64,000 bases of DNA, taken from the NCBI RefSeq assembly GCF_014692675.1, contig NZ_JABFCZ010000005.1, forward strand, positions 1-64,000, in the 5' to 3' direction. Below are positions 1 to 8,812 of the stretch, one piece after another. Every line of letters begins with the position of its first letter. The stretch's first letter is position 1. The notes under the pieces are model-generated. The model had not been told where the DNA came from. It was given only the letters and a program-made list of their open reading frames with translations, and did no database searches. The stretch is from Roseibium aggregatum (GTDB lineage: Bacteria; Pseudomonadota; Alphaproteobacteria; Rhizobiales; Stappiaceae). A program made the translations under genes and the position numbers.

Positions 1-317
1 ATTATGAGGACCAGACTGCGCGGATCTCCATCTTGGCCGGGGCTCGACCCCGAGACCGGATACGTTGACGCAGACTGAACAGAGCAATCTTCAAATTACC
101 CCTTGCAGACGGGGCGGGCCATACGTTCAATCAGTGATTTCAATATGTAGGTAGAAATCCGGATATTTCGCAGACCTATTTGGCGCCGTGTTCGGTTCGC
201 CAAAAGGTTGCAATTATAAGTATAGTTATTGTTATAAATGACATGGATAAATATCTTTTTAAGTATAGGAGTCCGAGTATTCCCCTACGAAAGGCTTTTT
301 TTTAAGGGGCAGAAATT
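1..317. other. Left-edge non-coding region with AT-rich leader
   Basis: No complete gene is visible. Frame 1 on the plus strand is open from the edge to a TGA at 76-78 (last residues GLDPETGYVDAD) and could be the tail of a gene entering from the left, but 25 codons are too few to identify. A short GC hairpin (CGGGG/CCCCG, 38-52) lies within it. From about 140 the DNA becomes AT-rich, unlike the GC-rich genes nearby. Two copies of TTATAA (214-219 and 232-237) sit upstream of the chemoreceptor gene and may belong to its promoter region. An AAGGGG ribosome-binding site precedes the ATG at 318. Confidence 0.4.
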
Positions 318-1682
318 ATGAAGCCTGAAGGGGAAAATACAACCGACAATAAACGACTTACGTTTATCGGGTTGAGCAAAGAGCATCTGAATGCTTTAAC
401 CAGTAACCGTGAGCGAGTGCTCTCTGTTATTCCTGAAATACTCGATCGTTTCTATGATCATATCGGCCAGTTTCCGGAAACAAAAAGCTTTTTCAAGGAC
501 CAGGCGCATATAGAGCATGCGAAGGCCGCACAGATACGCCATTGGGGCATTATTCTGGATGGCCGGTTCGATGAGGATTATGTGCGATCGGTGACTGCGA
601 TCGGCGAAGTGCACAACAAGCTGGGCCTGGAGCCGCGCTGGTACATCGGTGCGTATAGTTTTCTGATTTGCGGATTGTGCGACACCATTGCGCGCAGCAA
701 GGCATGGCAGGCGTTCAACAAAAAGTCCGGTGAAGACAACAAGCGCCTCCGGTCCGCCATCGTCAAGGCGGCAATGCTCGACATGGATCTCGCGCTTTCC
801 GTCTATATCGAAGCAGGCAAACGCGACCGCCGGGAAACGATCCAGCGCCTGAGCGCGGATTTCGAAAGCTCCATCGTGTCCTCGACCGGCCAACTGACAG
901 CCGCGACCGACAAGCTTGCGGATGCCTCGGTTCAGCTCACAAGCGCGACCGAACGCACCCGGACGGAGGCCGACACCGTCAGCCTGAGTTCGCAGGATGC
1001 GGCGAACAACGTCCAAACGGTGGCCGCTGCGGCTGAGGAACTCGCGGCATCTGTTACGGAAATCGGGCGCCAGGTGACCGAGTCCTATGAGATTTCCGAT
1101 ACGGCTGTAGCGCAGAGCTCGGTGGCGATTGAATCGGTTACCTCTCTCACCCAGGCAGTCAATCGCGTTGGCGAGATCGTCGGTCTCATCAACGACATTG
1201 CCGAAAAGACCAATCTGCTTGCCTTGAACGCCACAATAGAGGCCGCAAGGGCCGGGGAGGCGGGGAAGGGCTTTGCGGTCGTTGCAGCAGAAGTGAAAGA
1301 GCTTGCCGGCCAGACGGCAAAGGCGACGTCGGAGATCGGAGACCAGATCGAGGACATTCAGGGCGCAACCGATCAGTCCGCCAGTGCAATTGACAGCGTG
1401 AACCAGACAATTGCGCGCATGAACGAAATTTCCGCTTCCATCGCTGCTGCGGTCGAACAGCAGAAAGAGGCGACTGGCGAAATCAGCAAGAGCGTTCAGG
1501 CGGCATCTAGTGGGACGCAATCGGTCACGGGGTCTATCGCCGGAATTACGGAGGCGTCGACCCAGGTAACCGGCGTGACGGATATTGTGCGCACATCTGC
1601 CGAAGACCTCGGCCGGCATACGGATACGCTTCGAACCGATGCGCAGCAGTTTATGAAAATTCTGGCCCAGGCGGCGAACTGA
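318..1682 (+). CDS. Globin-coupled methyl-accepting chemotaxis protein (HemAT-like aerotaxis receptor)
   Basis: This is a soluble haem-based sensor of 454 residues. Residues about 15-170 form a sensor-globin domain, with His99 in GEVHNKLGL at the position of the proximal haem ligand. Residues about 190-450 form an MCP signalling coiled coil whose conserved hairpin tip ([18 protein letters not shown]) lies near residues 296-313. There is no signal peptide, transmembrane segment or HAMP domain, as in HemAT proteins. It probably senses O2 (possibly NO or CO) and signals through CheA/CheW. A second globin gene and an Rrf2 regulator follow, suggesting a small gas-sensing locus. No che genes are adjacent. 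The family call is secure; the ligand is inferred. Confidence 0.93.
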   Translation: MKPEGENTTDNKRLTFIGLSKEHLNALTSNRERVLSVIPEILDRFYDHIGQFPETKSFFKDQAHIEHAKAAQIRHWGIILDGRFDEDYVRSVTAIGEVHNKLGLEPRWYIGAYSFLICGLCDTIARSKAWQAFNKKSGEDNKRLRSAIVKAAMLDMDLALSVYIEAGKRDRRETIQRLSADFESSIVSSTGQLTAATDKLADASVQLTSATERTRTEADTVSLSSQDAANNVQTVAAAAEELAASVTEIGRQVTESYEISDTAVAQSSVAIESVTSLTQAVNRVGEIVGLINDIAEKTNLLALNATIEAARAGEAGKGFAVVAAEVKELAGQTAKATSEIGDQIEDIQGATDQSASAIDSVNQTIARMNEISASIAAAVEQQKEATGEISKSVQAASSGTQSVTGSIAGITEASTQVTGVTDIVRTSAEDLGRHTDTLRTDAQQFMKILAQAAN

Positions 1683-1696
1683 GCCGATCCGACACC

Positions 1697-1725
1697 GGCG
1701 GACAGGGGGCGGGCTGCGGTCCGCC
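1697..1725. terminator. Stem-loop between convergent globin genes
   Basis: A perfect 7-bp inverted repeat, GGCGGAC (1697-1703) and GTCCGCC (1719-1725), encloses a 15-nt loop just after the chemoreceptor stop codon. There is no strong T-run, so it may act as a weak terminator or RNA-stabilising hairpin. Confidence 0.45.
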
Positions 1726-1863
1726 CTGGATATATCATACAGCCGGCCCGTTGCCCGCCGAATAAGCTTCAAAGCACCTGAACTATCCGTTTGACTTCGA
1801 CATAATTCGAAATATCCCCAGAATTCATAGTTGGCTCAAATTATTTAGGCTTCTTAAAGTCAC

Positions 1864-2343
1864 TCATGCCTCAAGTTGGGCATTATCGCCAGAGCAGGCG
1901 ATTGCCAGATCCAGCAAGATGAATTTTCTGATACCGGACATGAGATCGAGCGTATCCTTCTGATTCTTATGGTGAAATCGGAGAATTCGTTCGAACTCAT
2001 TCAAGAATAGCCCATAAGAAATGATGTAATAAGGTAGCGAGATATCGAGCCGCCGATGGGCTGATCCTATTCTCTTGACGCGGCTTACGTACTCTTCGTC
2101 AAGACCGCCTGAAAAAAGCCGGTCCCAATGGGCGATCTGCTTATCGATCAGGGTGGGAATATCGAACCGTGGAAATTGCTTTTCAGTTTGTTTCATTATT
2201 TGCGAACTATAAAAGTACGTAAGTACATCATCTATATTGGGGCGGATGACAACCCAGGCGCTCCGGGCGGCAATAATATCTTGGCGGTTTAGATCAATGA
2301 AATCGATATATTCGCGAAGTTCATGCCTGTCAGGGGAAAACAT
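1864..2343 (-). CDS. Stand-alone sensor-globin (protoglobin-like) protein
   Basis: This 159-residue protein consists almost entirely of one sensor-globin domain, with no output domain. His96 in RIGSAHRRLD aligns with the proximal haem His of the neighbouring chemoreceptor (both read IG-x-x-H followed by a basic and a hydrophobic residue). It could scavenge or sense O2 or NO, or partner another protein. It converges with the chemoreceptor and diverges from an Rrf2 gene through a very AT-rich spacer. Its base composition is less GC-rich than the surrounding genes, which hints at transfer. Fold and haem binding are likely; the role is unknown. Confidence 0.8.
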   Translation of the reverse strand: MFSPDRHELREYIDFIDLNRQDIIAARSAWVVIRPNIDDVLTYFYSSQIMKQTEKQFPRFDIPTLIDKQIAHWDRLFSGGLDEEYVSRVKRIGSAHRRLDISLPYYIISYGLFLNEFERILRFHHKNQKDTLDLMSGIRKFILLDLAIACSGDNAQLEA

Positions 2344-2583
2344 GGGTATTTCCTACGTAGTATATATAATTAATATTAGTATACAGCGTGGGCGTGTAGT
2401 ATAAAAATATATAACTCATATCATAAATAGCTATACGTCACGCTTCGTTGTTAATCATACAAAAAAAATATATGGTTTTACTGATTATACCGATACGATA
2501 ATTTATGTATCTGGTAGTTATATGTGTAGATTAAAAATTGAGTGGTGGCTCAGTGACAATCTTAACGAGCTAGGATGTTAACA
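2344..2583. promoter_or_regulatory. AT-rich divergent promoter region of globin and Rrf2 genes
   Basis: The 240-bp spacer between two divergent genes is far richer in A and T than its surroundings. It contains many TATA-like steps and a perfect palindrome, CTACGTAG (2353-2360), just upstream of the globin start. It probably holds both promoters and an operator for the Rrf2-type protein. The operator itself cannot be named from sequence alone. Confidence 0.5.
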
Positions 2584-3021
2584 ATGCGTTTTACTGAACG
2601 CACCGATATAGCCGTCAAAATCCTGATCCACCTGTCCCTCCTGAAAGGGGCGAAAATCTCTATCGATGACTTGGTAGAGCGCTATATCGGGCATCGATCT
2701 CAAGTGGTAGCTGCCGTCCAGGAACTCAGAAAAGCGGGGATGATCGCATCGACCCCCGGCCGGCGCGGCGGTATCTGGATCAACAAGCCGCCGGAGAAGA
2801 TTTTTCTCGCGGAAGTGATCCGGATGTTCGAGACGGATTTCTGTCTTGTGAAATGCTTCGGCGATCCGGGTTCTTGCAGCATTTTCCATTGCTGCAAGTT
2901 CAAGGAGGTGCTGAACGTCGCGCTGGATCAGTTCTTTACGCCTCTGGAAACGACGTCGATTGCGGATCTGGTCAAGGATATGGATGACGGTATGTTGCAA
3001 CAGGCTGCGCAGGTCTGCTGA
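2584..3021 (+). CDS. Rrf2-family Fe-S transcriptional regulator, NsrR-like
   Basis: The protein opens with an Rrf2 winged helix-turn-helix (MRFTERTDIAVKILIHL) and has the cysteine cluster typical of [Fe-S] members at residues 87, 91, 98, 103 and 104 (C-FGDPGSC-SIFHCC). That spacing resembles NsrR, the NO-sensing repressor. An in-frame ATG at 2575 exists, but an AGGA at 2572-2575 is correctly placed for the ATG at 2584, and family members begin with this MR-x-T sequence. The divergent haem globin fits a nitric-oxide or oxygen response. NsrR versus another Rrf2 subgroup cannot be settled here. Confidence 0.82.
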   Translation: MRFTERTDIAVKILIHLSLLKGAKISIDDLVERYIGHRSQVVAAVQELRKAGMIASTPGRRGGIWINKPPEKIFLAEVIRMFETDFCLVKCFGDPGSCSIFHCCKFKEVLNVALDQFFTPLETTSIADLVKDMDDGMLQQAAQVC

Positions 3022-3121
3022 CAACGTTCCCGAAGGCAGGTCCTTGTTCAGGGCCGGTGTCCCGCTCCACAGTGTGGCGTTCGCTCTGTCCGTCCGCGGG
3101 ATTGGCGTAAGGACATCTGGA

Positions 3122-4156
3122 TCAGTGGATATGAAGCAGGGCAATCAGTCCGAGGCTTCTGGCGACAAGCATACAGATTGAGAGACTTGCAGTCAGAATG
3201 ACGCGTCCCCCCGCGTGCAGGACTGACCGGATGTCGACCGTGAGGCCAAGGGCCGCCATGGCTATGACCGTCAGCACGTTGGAGATATACCCGAGCGGTG
3301 CGACGAGATCTTCTGAAATGAGGCCCGCCGAGCGGCATCCCATCAACAGAGCAAAGCCGATGATGAACCAGGGCAGGATCTGGCTCAGGCGAACGGTGGT
3401 TTCATTTTCCCTGCCTTTGCCGATGGCCAGCGTCAGCAACACAGGTCCGAGCATCAGAACCCGGACGAGTTTCACTAGCGTGCCGGTCTGCATCGCGATG
3501 AGGCCGCCGGGCTGGGCCGCGGCCAGCACCTGCGGGACGGCATAGACCGTCAGGCCCGATAGAACGCCGTATTGTGAAGCCGTCATGGAGAAGGTGTGGA
3601 GCGCCAGGGGCAGGGCAAGAACCACGGCGACCCCCAGGACGGCTGTAAAAGCGATCGCCGCGGCAACATCGTCGCCTTCGGCATCGATGACCGGTGCCAC
3701 CGCGGCCACGGCGGAATTGCCGCAAATGGAATTGCCGCAGGCAACCAGCATGGCCAGCTTGCGATTGAGGCCGAAGGTCCTGCCAAGGATGTAGCTTGCC
3801 AGAATTGCAAACGCGACGAGGGCGACGATTCCGCCGACAAGCGCAAATCCGGCTGCCTCCAAAGCCTGCAGGCTGATGGATGCCCCCAGCAGCACGATCG
3901 CCGCTTCCATGACCCGCTTTGCCGAAAACGCTATGCCGCTTTCCACGCCTTTCCAGAGAGGGACGAAAGTCCGCACGACCGTCCCGATTACGATGGCCAG
4001 CACCAGGTTCTCGACAAATTTTCCGCCTGTCAGCTGCACCTCCAGCCTCTCTGCCGCAAAAGCCGCCGCGGAGACCAGGATCGAAAGCGCCAGCCCGGGC
4101 AGGAGCTGGAAGGTGCGCGTGGTGAGGAGACGTTGCATTTGCGGGGAGAGGGGCAT
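3122..4156 (-). CDS. YeiH-family putative sulfate/sulfite exporter (UPF0324)
   Basis: This is a polytopic inner-membrane protein of about 344 residues with some ten hydrophobic segments. It contains the conserved GNSICGNSAVAA stretch near the middle, characteristic of the YeiH/UPF0324 family. A TTG farther upstream would add 12 residues, but the ATG at 4156 has a GGAAG upstream and starts just before the first hydrophobic region. It is divergent from a YeiE-like LysR regulator, the same arrangement as yeiE/yeiH of enterobacteria, so it is probably controlled by that protein. The substrate, perhaps sulfite or sulfate, is inferred from family naming only. Confidence 0.85.
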   Translation of the reverse strand: MPLSPQMQRLLTTRTFQLLPGLALSILVSAAAFAAERLEVQLTGGKFVENLVLAIVIGTVVRTFVPLWKGVESGIAFSAKRVMEAAIVLLGASISLQALEAAGFALVGGIVALVAFAILASYILGRTFGLNRKLAMLVACGNSICGNSAVAAVAPVIDAEGDDVAAAIAFTAVLGVAVVLALPLALHTFSMTASQYGVLSGLTVYAVPQVLAAAQPGGLIAMQTGTLVKLVRVLMLGPVLLTLAIGKGRENETTVRLSQILPWFIIGFALLMGCRSAGLISEDLVAPLGYISNVLTVIAMAALGLTVDIRSVLHAGGRVILTASLSICMLVARSLGLIALLHIH

Positions 4157-4239
4157 CGTTTGTGCTTCCGAGAGGTTGAATGCGGCGCACAATGCTTCTT
4201 TTCAATGTCAGAAAAAATCAGATAATATGATATAGATCG

Positions 4240-4266
4240 TTTGGCAAAATAGAATAAAAAGCCAAA
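4240..4266. promoter_or_regulatory. Inverted repeat at LysR start, candidate autoregulatory operator
   Basis: TTTGGC (4240-4245) and GCCAAA (4261-4266) form a perfect dyad with a 15-nt spacer. It ends 4 bp before the LysR start codon and lies in the spacer shared with the exporter gene. The position suits autoregulation and control of the divergent gene, as is usual for LysR proteins. Confidence 0.4.
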
Positions 4267-4270
4267 TGCA

Positions 4271-5152
4271 ATGACGTTCGAGCAATTGACAATTTTCGTG
4301 GCCGTTGCGGAACGCGAACATCTGACCCGCGCGGCCGAGGCCCTTCACCTGACGCCATCGGCGGTCAGTTCGGCCGTTCGCAAACTTGAAGACTTTTACG
4401 GCGTCCAACTGTTCGACCGGGTCGGGCGCGGCCTTGTCATCACGGCCGAAGGACGGCTCTTCCTGGAAGAGGCGAAGGCGACGTTGGCGCGGATGCGGTC
4501 CGCCGAACGCTTCCTGGGCGAACTGGGCGGGCTCCAGCGCGGCATACTTTCCATAGCTGCCAGCCAGACCATCGCAAGTTACTGGCTTCCGGGCGTCCTG
4601 ATGCGCTTCCACGCGCGTTATCCCGGCATCGAGCTTTCGCTCTCCATCGGCAATACCGAGACGGTCGCAAAGGCGGTTGAAACCGGTGCTGCGGAAATCG
4701 GTTATGTCGAGGGCGAGCTTGACAATCCTCTTCTGCGCAAACGCCATATTGCGGACGATGCGCTCATGATCGTGACACGGCCCGGACATCCGCTCGCAAA
4801 TGGCAGGCCGGTCGCGCCTGCGGAACTCATTGAAAAGACATCCTGGGTCTTGCGCGAGCCCGGATCCGGCACCCGGTCTGCCTTTGAAGCGGCAATGGAC
4901 GGGATGGGCGTTCGTCCGGCTTCGCTGGATGTCGTCATGGAATTGCCTTCCAACGAGGCTGTTCTGTCCGCGGTTCGCTCAAGTCAGGTGGCAAGCGCCG
5001 TCTCGGCCGCCGCCGCGGCCCCCTGGATAGCGGCCGGCGGGCTTGCCTGTGTCAACTTCGAACTTCCGGCCCGTTCTTTCATGCTTCTGAACCACAAGGA
5101 GCGCCATCTGAGCCGGGCTGCGGACCAGCTGATGGCGGACAGTCTGTCCTGA
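4271..5152 (+). CDS. LysR-family regulator, YeiE-like
   Basis: The protein has 293 residues. The N-terminal helix-turn-helix (MTFEQLTIFVAVAEREHLTR, then TPSAVSSAVRKLE) is followed by a substrate-binding domain from about residue 90. It is divergent from the YeiH-like exporter, so this membrane protein is the likely target. YeiE of enterobacteria has been linked to sulfite sensing, and a sulfite dehydrogenase is encoded 25 kb away. I infer a sulfur-oxyanion effector. Confidence 0.85.
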   Translation: MTFEQLTIFVAVAEREHLTRAAEALHLTPSAVSSAVRKLEDFYGVQLFDRVGRGLVITAEGRLFLEEAKATLARMRSAERFLGELGGLQRGILSIAASQTIASYWLPGVLMRFHARYPGIELSLSIGNTETVAKAVETGAAEIGYVEGELDNPLLRKRHIADDALMIVTRPGHPLANGRPVAPAELIEKTSWVLREPGSGTRSAFEAAMDGMGVRPASLDVVMELPSNEAVLSAVRSSQVASAVSAAAAAPWIAAGGLACVNFELPARSFMLLNHKERHLSRAADQLMADSLS

Positions 5153-5282
5153 GCCCAGCCGTATCCCGCAGCCAGAACCGGGGGATGCGGTTAAGGAAAC
5201 ATCCTGTTCCGCGCAGATGAAACGGGACTTGCAGTCCGGGAGGGCGGGCATAGACTGGCAAAAAAACAAAGGGGAGTAGACG

Positions 5283-6335
5283 ATGGCGGCTCGGCGCTGG
5301 ACACATCGGCCGGAAGGATCCAACTGGGGCGACTTCGGCCCTGACGACCAGTTGGGGCGCCTGAACCTGATCACGCGGGAAAAGCTGCGCCAGGGTCTGG
5401 CGGAGGCCGTAGAAGGCATCGCCTTCTGCCTGTCGCTCCCGCTGGATTATCCGGGCGGCAGCGATCTGAACCCGCGCCGCAGGCCGCCGATCCTCCGGCC
5501 GACCCTGCGCGAGGGCCAGGTCAATTTCAACGCGACCCTGGGTCCGGACAGCGGATCGACCGATGTTCTTTGCGACGATCTGGCAATCCTGCACCTGCAA
5601 TATTCGACCCAGTGGGATTCGCTCGCCCATGTCGGCGGGCAGTTCGACGTGGACGGCGACGGCGAACTGGAACACGTCTTCTACAACGGCTTCCGTGCGG
5701 GTGTGGAGATCACCGGGCCCGCATCGCCGGACGACGCGGGGATAGACGTCGGGCTGAAGCCTGAGAGCACCTCCAATGCCGGGGCCCTCGGGATCGAGAA
5801 CATGGCCGCGCATGGCGTCCAGGGCAGGGCCGTCATGGTCGATCTTCACGCCCATCTCGGCGATGCGCATACCCATGTCGGCTACGATATCCTGATGCCG
5901 ATCCTCGAACAGGACCGCGTCGCCATCGAACAGGGCGACATGGTCTGTCTTCACACCGGCTTTGCCCAGATGGTGCTTGAGATGGGACGGACGCCCGATC
6001 CGCACAGGCTGCACAATTCCTGCGCCGTGCTCGATGGCCGTGACGGCCGGCTGCTGAACTGGATCACCGACAGCGGACTGGCAGCCCTGATCGCCGACAA
6101 TTACGCGGTCGAGGCCCATCCGGCACGCCCGTGCGAAACGGCCTGTTGTTCGACATTGCCCCTGCATGAGCACTGCCTGTTCAAGAATGGCATTCCGCTC
6201 GGCGAACTCTGGCATCTGACGCCGCTGGCGGCCTGGCTGCGGGAACATCGGCGCAACCGCTTTCTTCTGACGGCCCCGCCGCTCCGGCTCCCCGGAGCCG
6301 TGGGATCACCGGTGACGCCGGTGGCAACCGTATGA
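5283..6335 (+). CDS. Cyclase-family (PF04199-like) metal-dependent hydrolase
   Basis: This 350-residue protein has the hallmarks of the cyclase family, which includes kynurenine formamidase and isatin hydrolase: STQWDSLAHVGG (near residues 100-112, a variant of the H-x-G-T-H metal motif), DLHAHLGDAHTHVGYD in the middle, and the WGDFGPDDQLGRLNLIT N-terminal signature of the longer bacterial subgroup. A GGGGAG ribosome-binding site sits just upstream. Its stop codon overlaps the start of an SDR gene by 4 bp, so the two are translationally coupled and probably act on successive intermediates. The substrate is unknown. Confidence 0.82.
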   Translation: MAARRWTHRPEGSNWGDFGPDDQLGRLNLITREKLRQGLAEAVEGIAFCLSLPLDYPGGSDLNPRRRPPILRPTLREGQVNFNATLGPDSGSTDVLCDDLAILHLQYSTQWDSLAHVGGQFDVDGDGELEHVFYNGFRAGVEITGPASPDDAGIDVGLKPESTSNAGALGIENMAAHGVQGRAVMVDLHAHLGDAHTHVGYDILMPILEQDRVAIEQGDMVCLHTGFAQMVLEMGRTPDPHRLHNSCAVLDGRDGRLLNWITDSGLAALIADNYAVEAHPARPCETACCSTLPLHEHCLFKNGIPLGELWHLTPLAAWLREHRRNRFLLTAPPLRLPGAVGSPVTPVATV

Positions 6336-7030
6336 CGGAGCGGGTTCTCATCACCGGCGGGACCGCCGGGATCGGAGCGGCTTGCGCCGAGCGGTGCCGA
6401 AGCGACGGCTATGAGCCGGTCATCATCGATCGCATCGGCGATGGCATTCGGGCGGATCTCTCGGATCCGGCGGAGACGGCTGATGCGCTTGAACGCGCCC
6501 TTGAAGGCGGGCCGATCACCCGTCTGGTCAACAATGTCGGCATGGTCGCCCCGGCTTCCGTCACCGAGCAGACGCTGGACGACTTCGACAAGGTCGTTGC
6601 CCTCAACCTGCGCTCCGCGATGCAATGCGCGCAGGCGCTGATCCCGGGCATGCGGGCGACCGGTTTCGGCCGGATCGTCAACATGGCCTCAAGGGCCGCC
6701 CTCGGCAAGGAACTGCGCACCGCCTATTCCGCCACCAAGGCGGGGTTGATCGGCATGGCCAAGACCTGGGCGCTGGAACTGGGTGAATACGGGATTACGG
6801 CAAATGCCGTCGGCCCCGGACCGATCCGCACCGAGCTGTTCGACCGGGCCAATCCGCCCGGTGCGCCCAGAACGCAAACGATCATCGAAGCCATACCGGT
6901 CCGCCGGGTCGGTGAACCGCAGGACGTCGCTCATGCGGTCAGCTATTTGCTCGACGCCCGCTCGGGCTTCGTCACCGGACAGGTTCTTTATGTCTGCTGC
7001 GGCATGACAGTCGGCTCCGCAGGCGCCTGA
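6332..7030 (+). CDS. Short-chain dehydrogenase/reductase
   Basis: This is a 232-residue Rossmann-fold oxidoreductase. It has the nucleotide-binding motif TGGTAGIG (residues 8-15), NNVG in the middle, and the catalytic Y-x-x-x-K as YSATK. It is similar in length to 3-oxoacyl-ACP reductase-type SDRs. The start overlaps the upstream cyclase-family gene (ATGA). It probably reduces or oxidises a keto/hydroxy group in the same short pathway. Confidence 0.88.
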   Translation: MTERVLITGGTAGIGAACAERCRSDGYEPVIIDRIGDGIRADLSDPAETADALERALEGGPITRLVNNVGMVAPASVTEQTLDDFDKVVALNLRSAMQCAQALIPGMRATGFGRIVNMASRAALGKELRTAYSATKAGLIGMAKTWALELGEYGITANAVGPGPIRTELFDRANPPGAPRTQTIIEAIPVRRVGEPQDVAHAVSYLLDARSGFVTGQVLYVCCGMTVGSAGA

Positions 7031-7056
7031 AACAGGCGAAGTACGGCCTGTTTCCT

Positions 7057-7152
7057 GCACTCAAGCAGCCGAAGGCGGTAGTGCAATGGAGAAAGCACTC
7101 AAGCAGCCGAAGGCGGTAGTGCAAAAAAGAAAGCACTCAAGCAGCCGAAAGC
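7057..7152. repeat. 38-bp tandem repeat (about 2.5 copies) with internal hairpin
   Basis: Two 38-bp units (7057-7094, 7095-7132) and a third partial copy (7133-7152) lie between convergent genes. Each complete unit carries the inverted repeat GCACT...AGTGC enclosing a smaller GCC-GAA-GGC hairpin, followed by an A-rich tail. Reading toward the LysR gene the tails look like T-runs on the opposite strand, so the array could act as a set of bidirectional terminators. The units differ only in the tail and in the truncated third copy. Confidence 0.75.
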
Positions 7153-7175
7153 AAGGGCATAGGAACGATATACCG

Positions 7176-8102
7176 CTAAATAGACGCCTTCGTTCCTTTT
7201 CCGGCAATTCCGGAGAGCGTGGACGTCAGGCGCGGGGCCGCGAAATCGATAAAGGTGCGAAGTTTCTGGGGGACGAGCCCGTTTCCGTAGAGAATGTTGA
7301 CCGGCCAGGCCTCTGGCTCCTCTGTTTCGAGGACGATCTCCAGGCACTTGTCGGCCAGCGCTTTGGCAACCTGATAGGACAGGACCCGCGTGATTCCGAG
7401 CCCGGCCTTGGCCGCATCTATGGCGGCTTCCGCCGTGTTGACGATCAACCGTGACCGGATCCTTACATACCGTTCGTCCCGCCCGTCTCCGAACCGCCAC
7501 CGGTCGGCGGACATCAGGTTCTCGAAGGTGATGCAATCGTGATCGACGAGGTCTTCGGCGCGCTCCGGCCGGCCCCGCGCCGCCAGGTACGCCGGACTGG
7601 CGCAGGCGACCCAGCGGACGTCCCCGACCCGGCGCGCCCTGAGGCTGCTGTCCGGCAAATGGCCGATGCGAATCGCGGCGTCGATCTGTTCCTCCTGCAG
7701 GCTCACCAGGCGGTCGCACTGTTCCAGCCGGACGTCCACGTCCGGGTAGGCCTTCAGGAACTCCGTGATCACCGGTACCATGTGCAACCGCCCGAACACG
7801 ATCGGCGATGTCAGGGTCAGTCGTCCCTTGGGGGCGCTGTATTCGCCGGAAGCGGTGCGCTCGGCTTCCGCCACCTGCTCCAGTATGCGCCGGCAGGCCG
7901 CGACATAGGCCGTGCCGGAATCGGTCAGCACCAGACCGCGTGCGGACCGCAGCAACAACTGTGTGCCGAGCTTTTCCTCCAGTTCCGCCACGCGCCGGCT
8001 GACCGTGGCAAGCGGCGTCCCCAGTTCGCGGGCCCCGGCCGAGAGGCTGCCGGCGTCCACGGCGGTAATGAGGATGGACATGGAATCGAGACGGTCGGTC
8101 AT
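7176..8102 (-). CDS. LysR-family transcriptional regulator
   Basis: The family signature begins at MTDRLDSMSILITAVDAGSL, so I place the start at 8102 rather than at possible codons upstream; the helix-turn-helix (TPLATVSRRVAELEEKLG) follows. Length is 308 residues with a C-terminal effector domain (CDRLVSLQEEQIDAAIRIG). It belongs to the group of LysR proteins usually found beside small oxidoreductase-like genes. It is divergent from the AhpD-like and DUF1348 genes at 8204-9277, its probable targets. Confidence 0.87.
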   Translation of the reverse strand: MTDRLDSMSILITAVDAGSLSAGARELGTPLATVSRRVAELEEKLGTQLLLRSARGLVLTDSGTAYVAACRRILEQVAEAERTASGEYSAPKGRLTLTSPIVFGRLHMVPVITEFLKAYPDVDVRLEQCDRLVSLQEEQIDAAIRIGHLPDSSLRARRVGDVRWVACASPAYLAARGRPERAEDLVDHDCITFENLMSADRWRFGDGRDERYVRIRSRLIVNTAEAAIDAAKAGLGITRVLSYQVAKALADKCLEIVLETEEPEAWPVNILYGNGLVPQKLRTFIDFAAPRLTSTLSGIAGKGTKASI

Positions 8103-8203
8103 GTTCTCAAAATTCGAGAGGGAAGTTTCCGAAAATACCATCTGCATACAAAAAATGAAATTCATATCTTGGGGGCCTCAAAGCCAACCCCAAGGAGACA
8201 GTT

Positions 8204-8752
8204 ATGTCCCGCATTGATATCCCCGCTACGATCGACGCTGCCCCCGAGGCCTCCCGGCCGCTTCTGGAACAGGTGACCCAGCAGCTCGGCAGCGCTCCGA
8301 ACCTGTTCCGCCTTGCGGCGAAAAGCCCGGCTGCGCTGGAAGGCTATCTCGGCCTTTTCGGCGCCCTCGGAAAAGGCCGCCTGCCGGCCGCCACACGCGA
8401 ACGGATCGCGCTGGCCATAGCGCAATACAACGGCTGCGGCTATTGCCTCTCGGCCCACACCTATCTCGGCGCGAATCTCGCCAAGCTGTCGCCGGAAGAA
8501 ATCGCGGCCAACCGCAAGGGCCGGTCGAACGACGCCAAGGCCAACGCCGCGGTGGTTTTCGCCATGAAGGTCGCGGAAAACCGGGGCCGCGTCTCTGATG
8601 CCGATCTCGGTGACGTTCGTACCGCAGGTTATGACGATGCGCAGATCATCGAAATCGTCCAGCACGTCGCCCTGAACATCTGGACCAACTACCTCAACGA
8701 GGTGGCCCGGACGGAAATCGACTTCCCCGTAGCCGAAGGCGTCGCCGCCTGA
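8204..8752 (+). CDS. AhpD-like carboxymuconolactone decarboxylase-family protein
   Basis: The protein has 182 residues and carries the peroxidase-type C-x-x-C-x-x-x-H motif (CGYCLSAH, near residue 80), as in AhpD and related alkylhydroperoxidase proteins. It probably acts in peroxide or disulfide chemistry. AAGGAG lies just upstream of the ATG. It is divergent from a LysR gene and followed by a DUF1348 gene, a pairing common in proteobacteria and usually redox-responsive. The precise substrate is unknown. Confidence 0.85.
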   Translation: MSRIDIPATIDAAPEASRPLLEQVTQQLGSAPNLFRLAAKSPAALEGYLGLFGALGKGRLPAATRERIALAIAQYNGCGYCLSAHTYLGANLAKLSPEEIAANRKGRSNDAKANAAVVFAMKVAENRGRVSDADLGDVRTAGYDDAQIIEIVQHVALNIWTNYLNEVARTEIDFPVAEGVAA

Positions 8753-8812
8753 TCCTCGCCCTCCGGCGGCGGGCATCACGTCCGCCGCCGCTTAACGCCG
8801 ATGGAGCCGCAG

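Noticed and set aside
1..78. Named partial gene at the left edge
   Set aside because: Only 25 codons are visible and two frames are open, so a product cannot be supported.
396..1772. Long open frame antisense to the chemoreceptor gene
   Set aside because: It is the shadow of a GC-rich coding frame; its translation is rich in Arg and Cys with no recognisable domain. The same applies to other long antisense frames, for example 5079-6248, 15341-17008, 32022-33311 and 49952-51958.
7057..7152. CRISPR array
   Set aside because: The units abut without unique spacers and number fewer than three.
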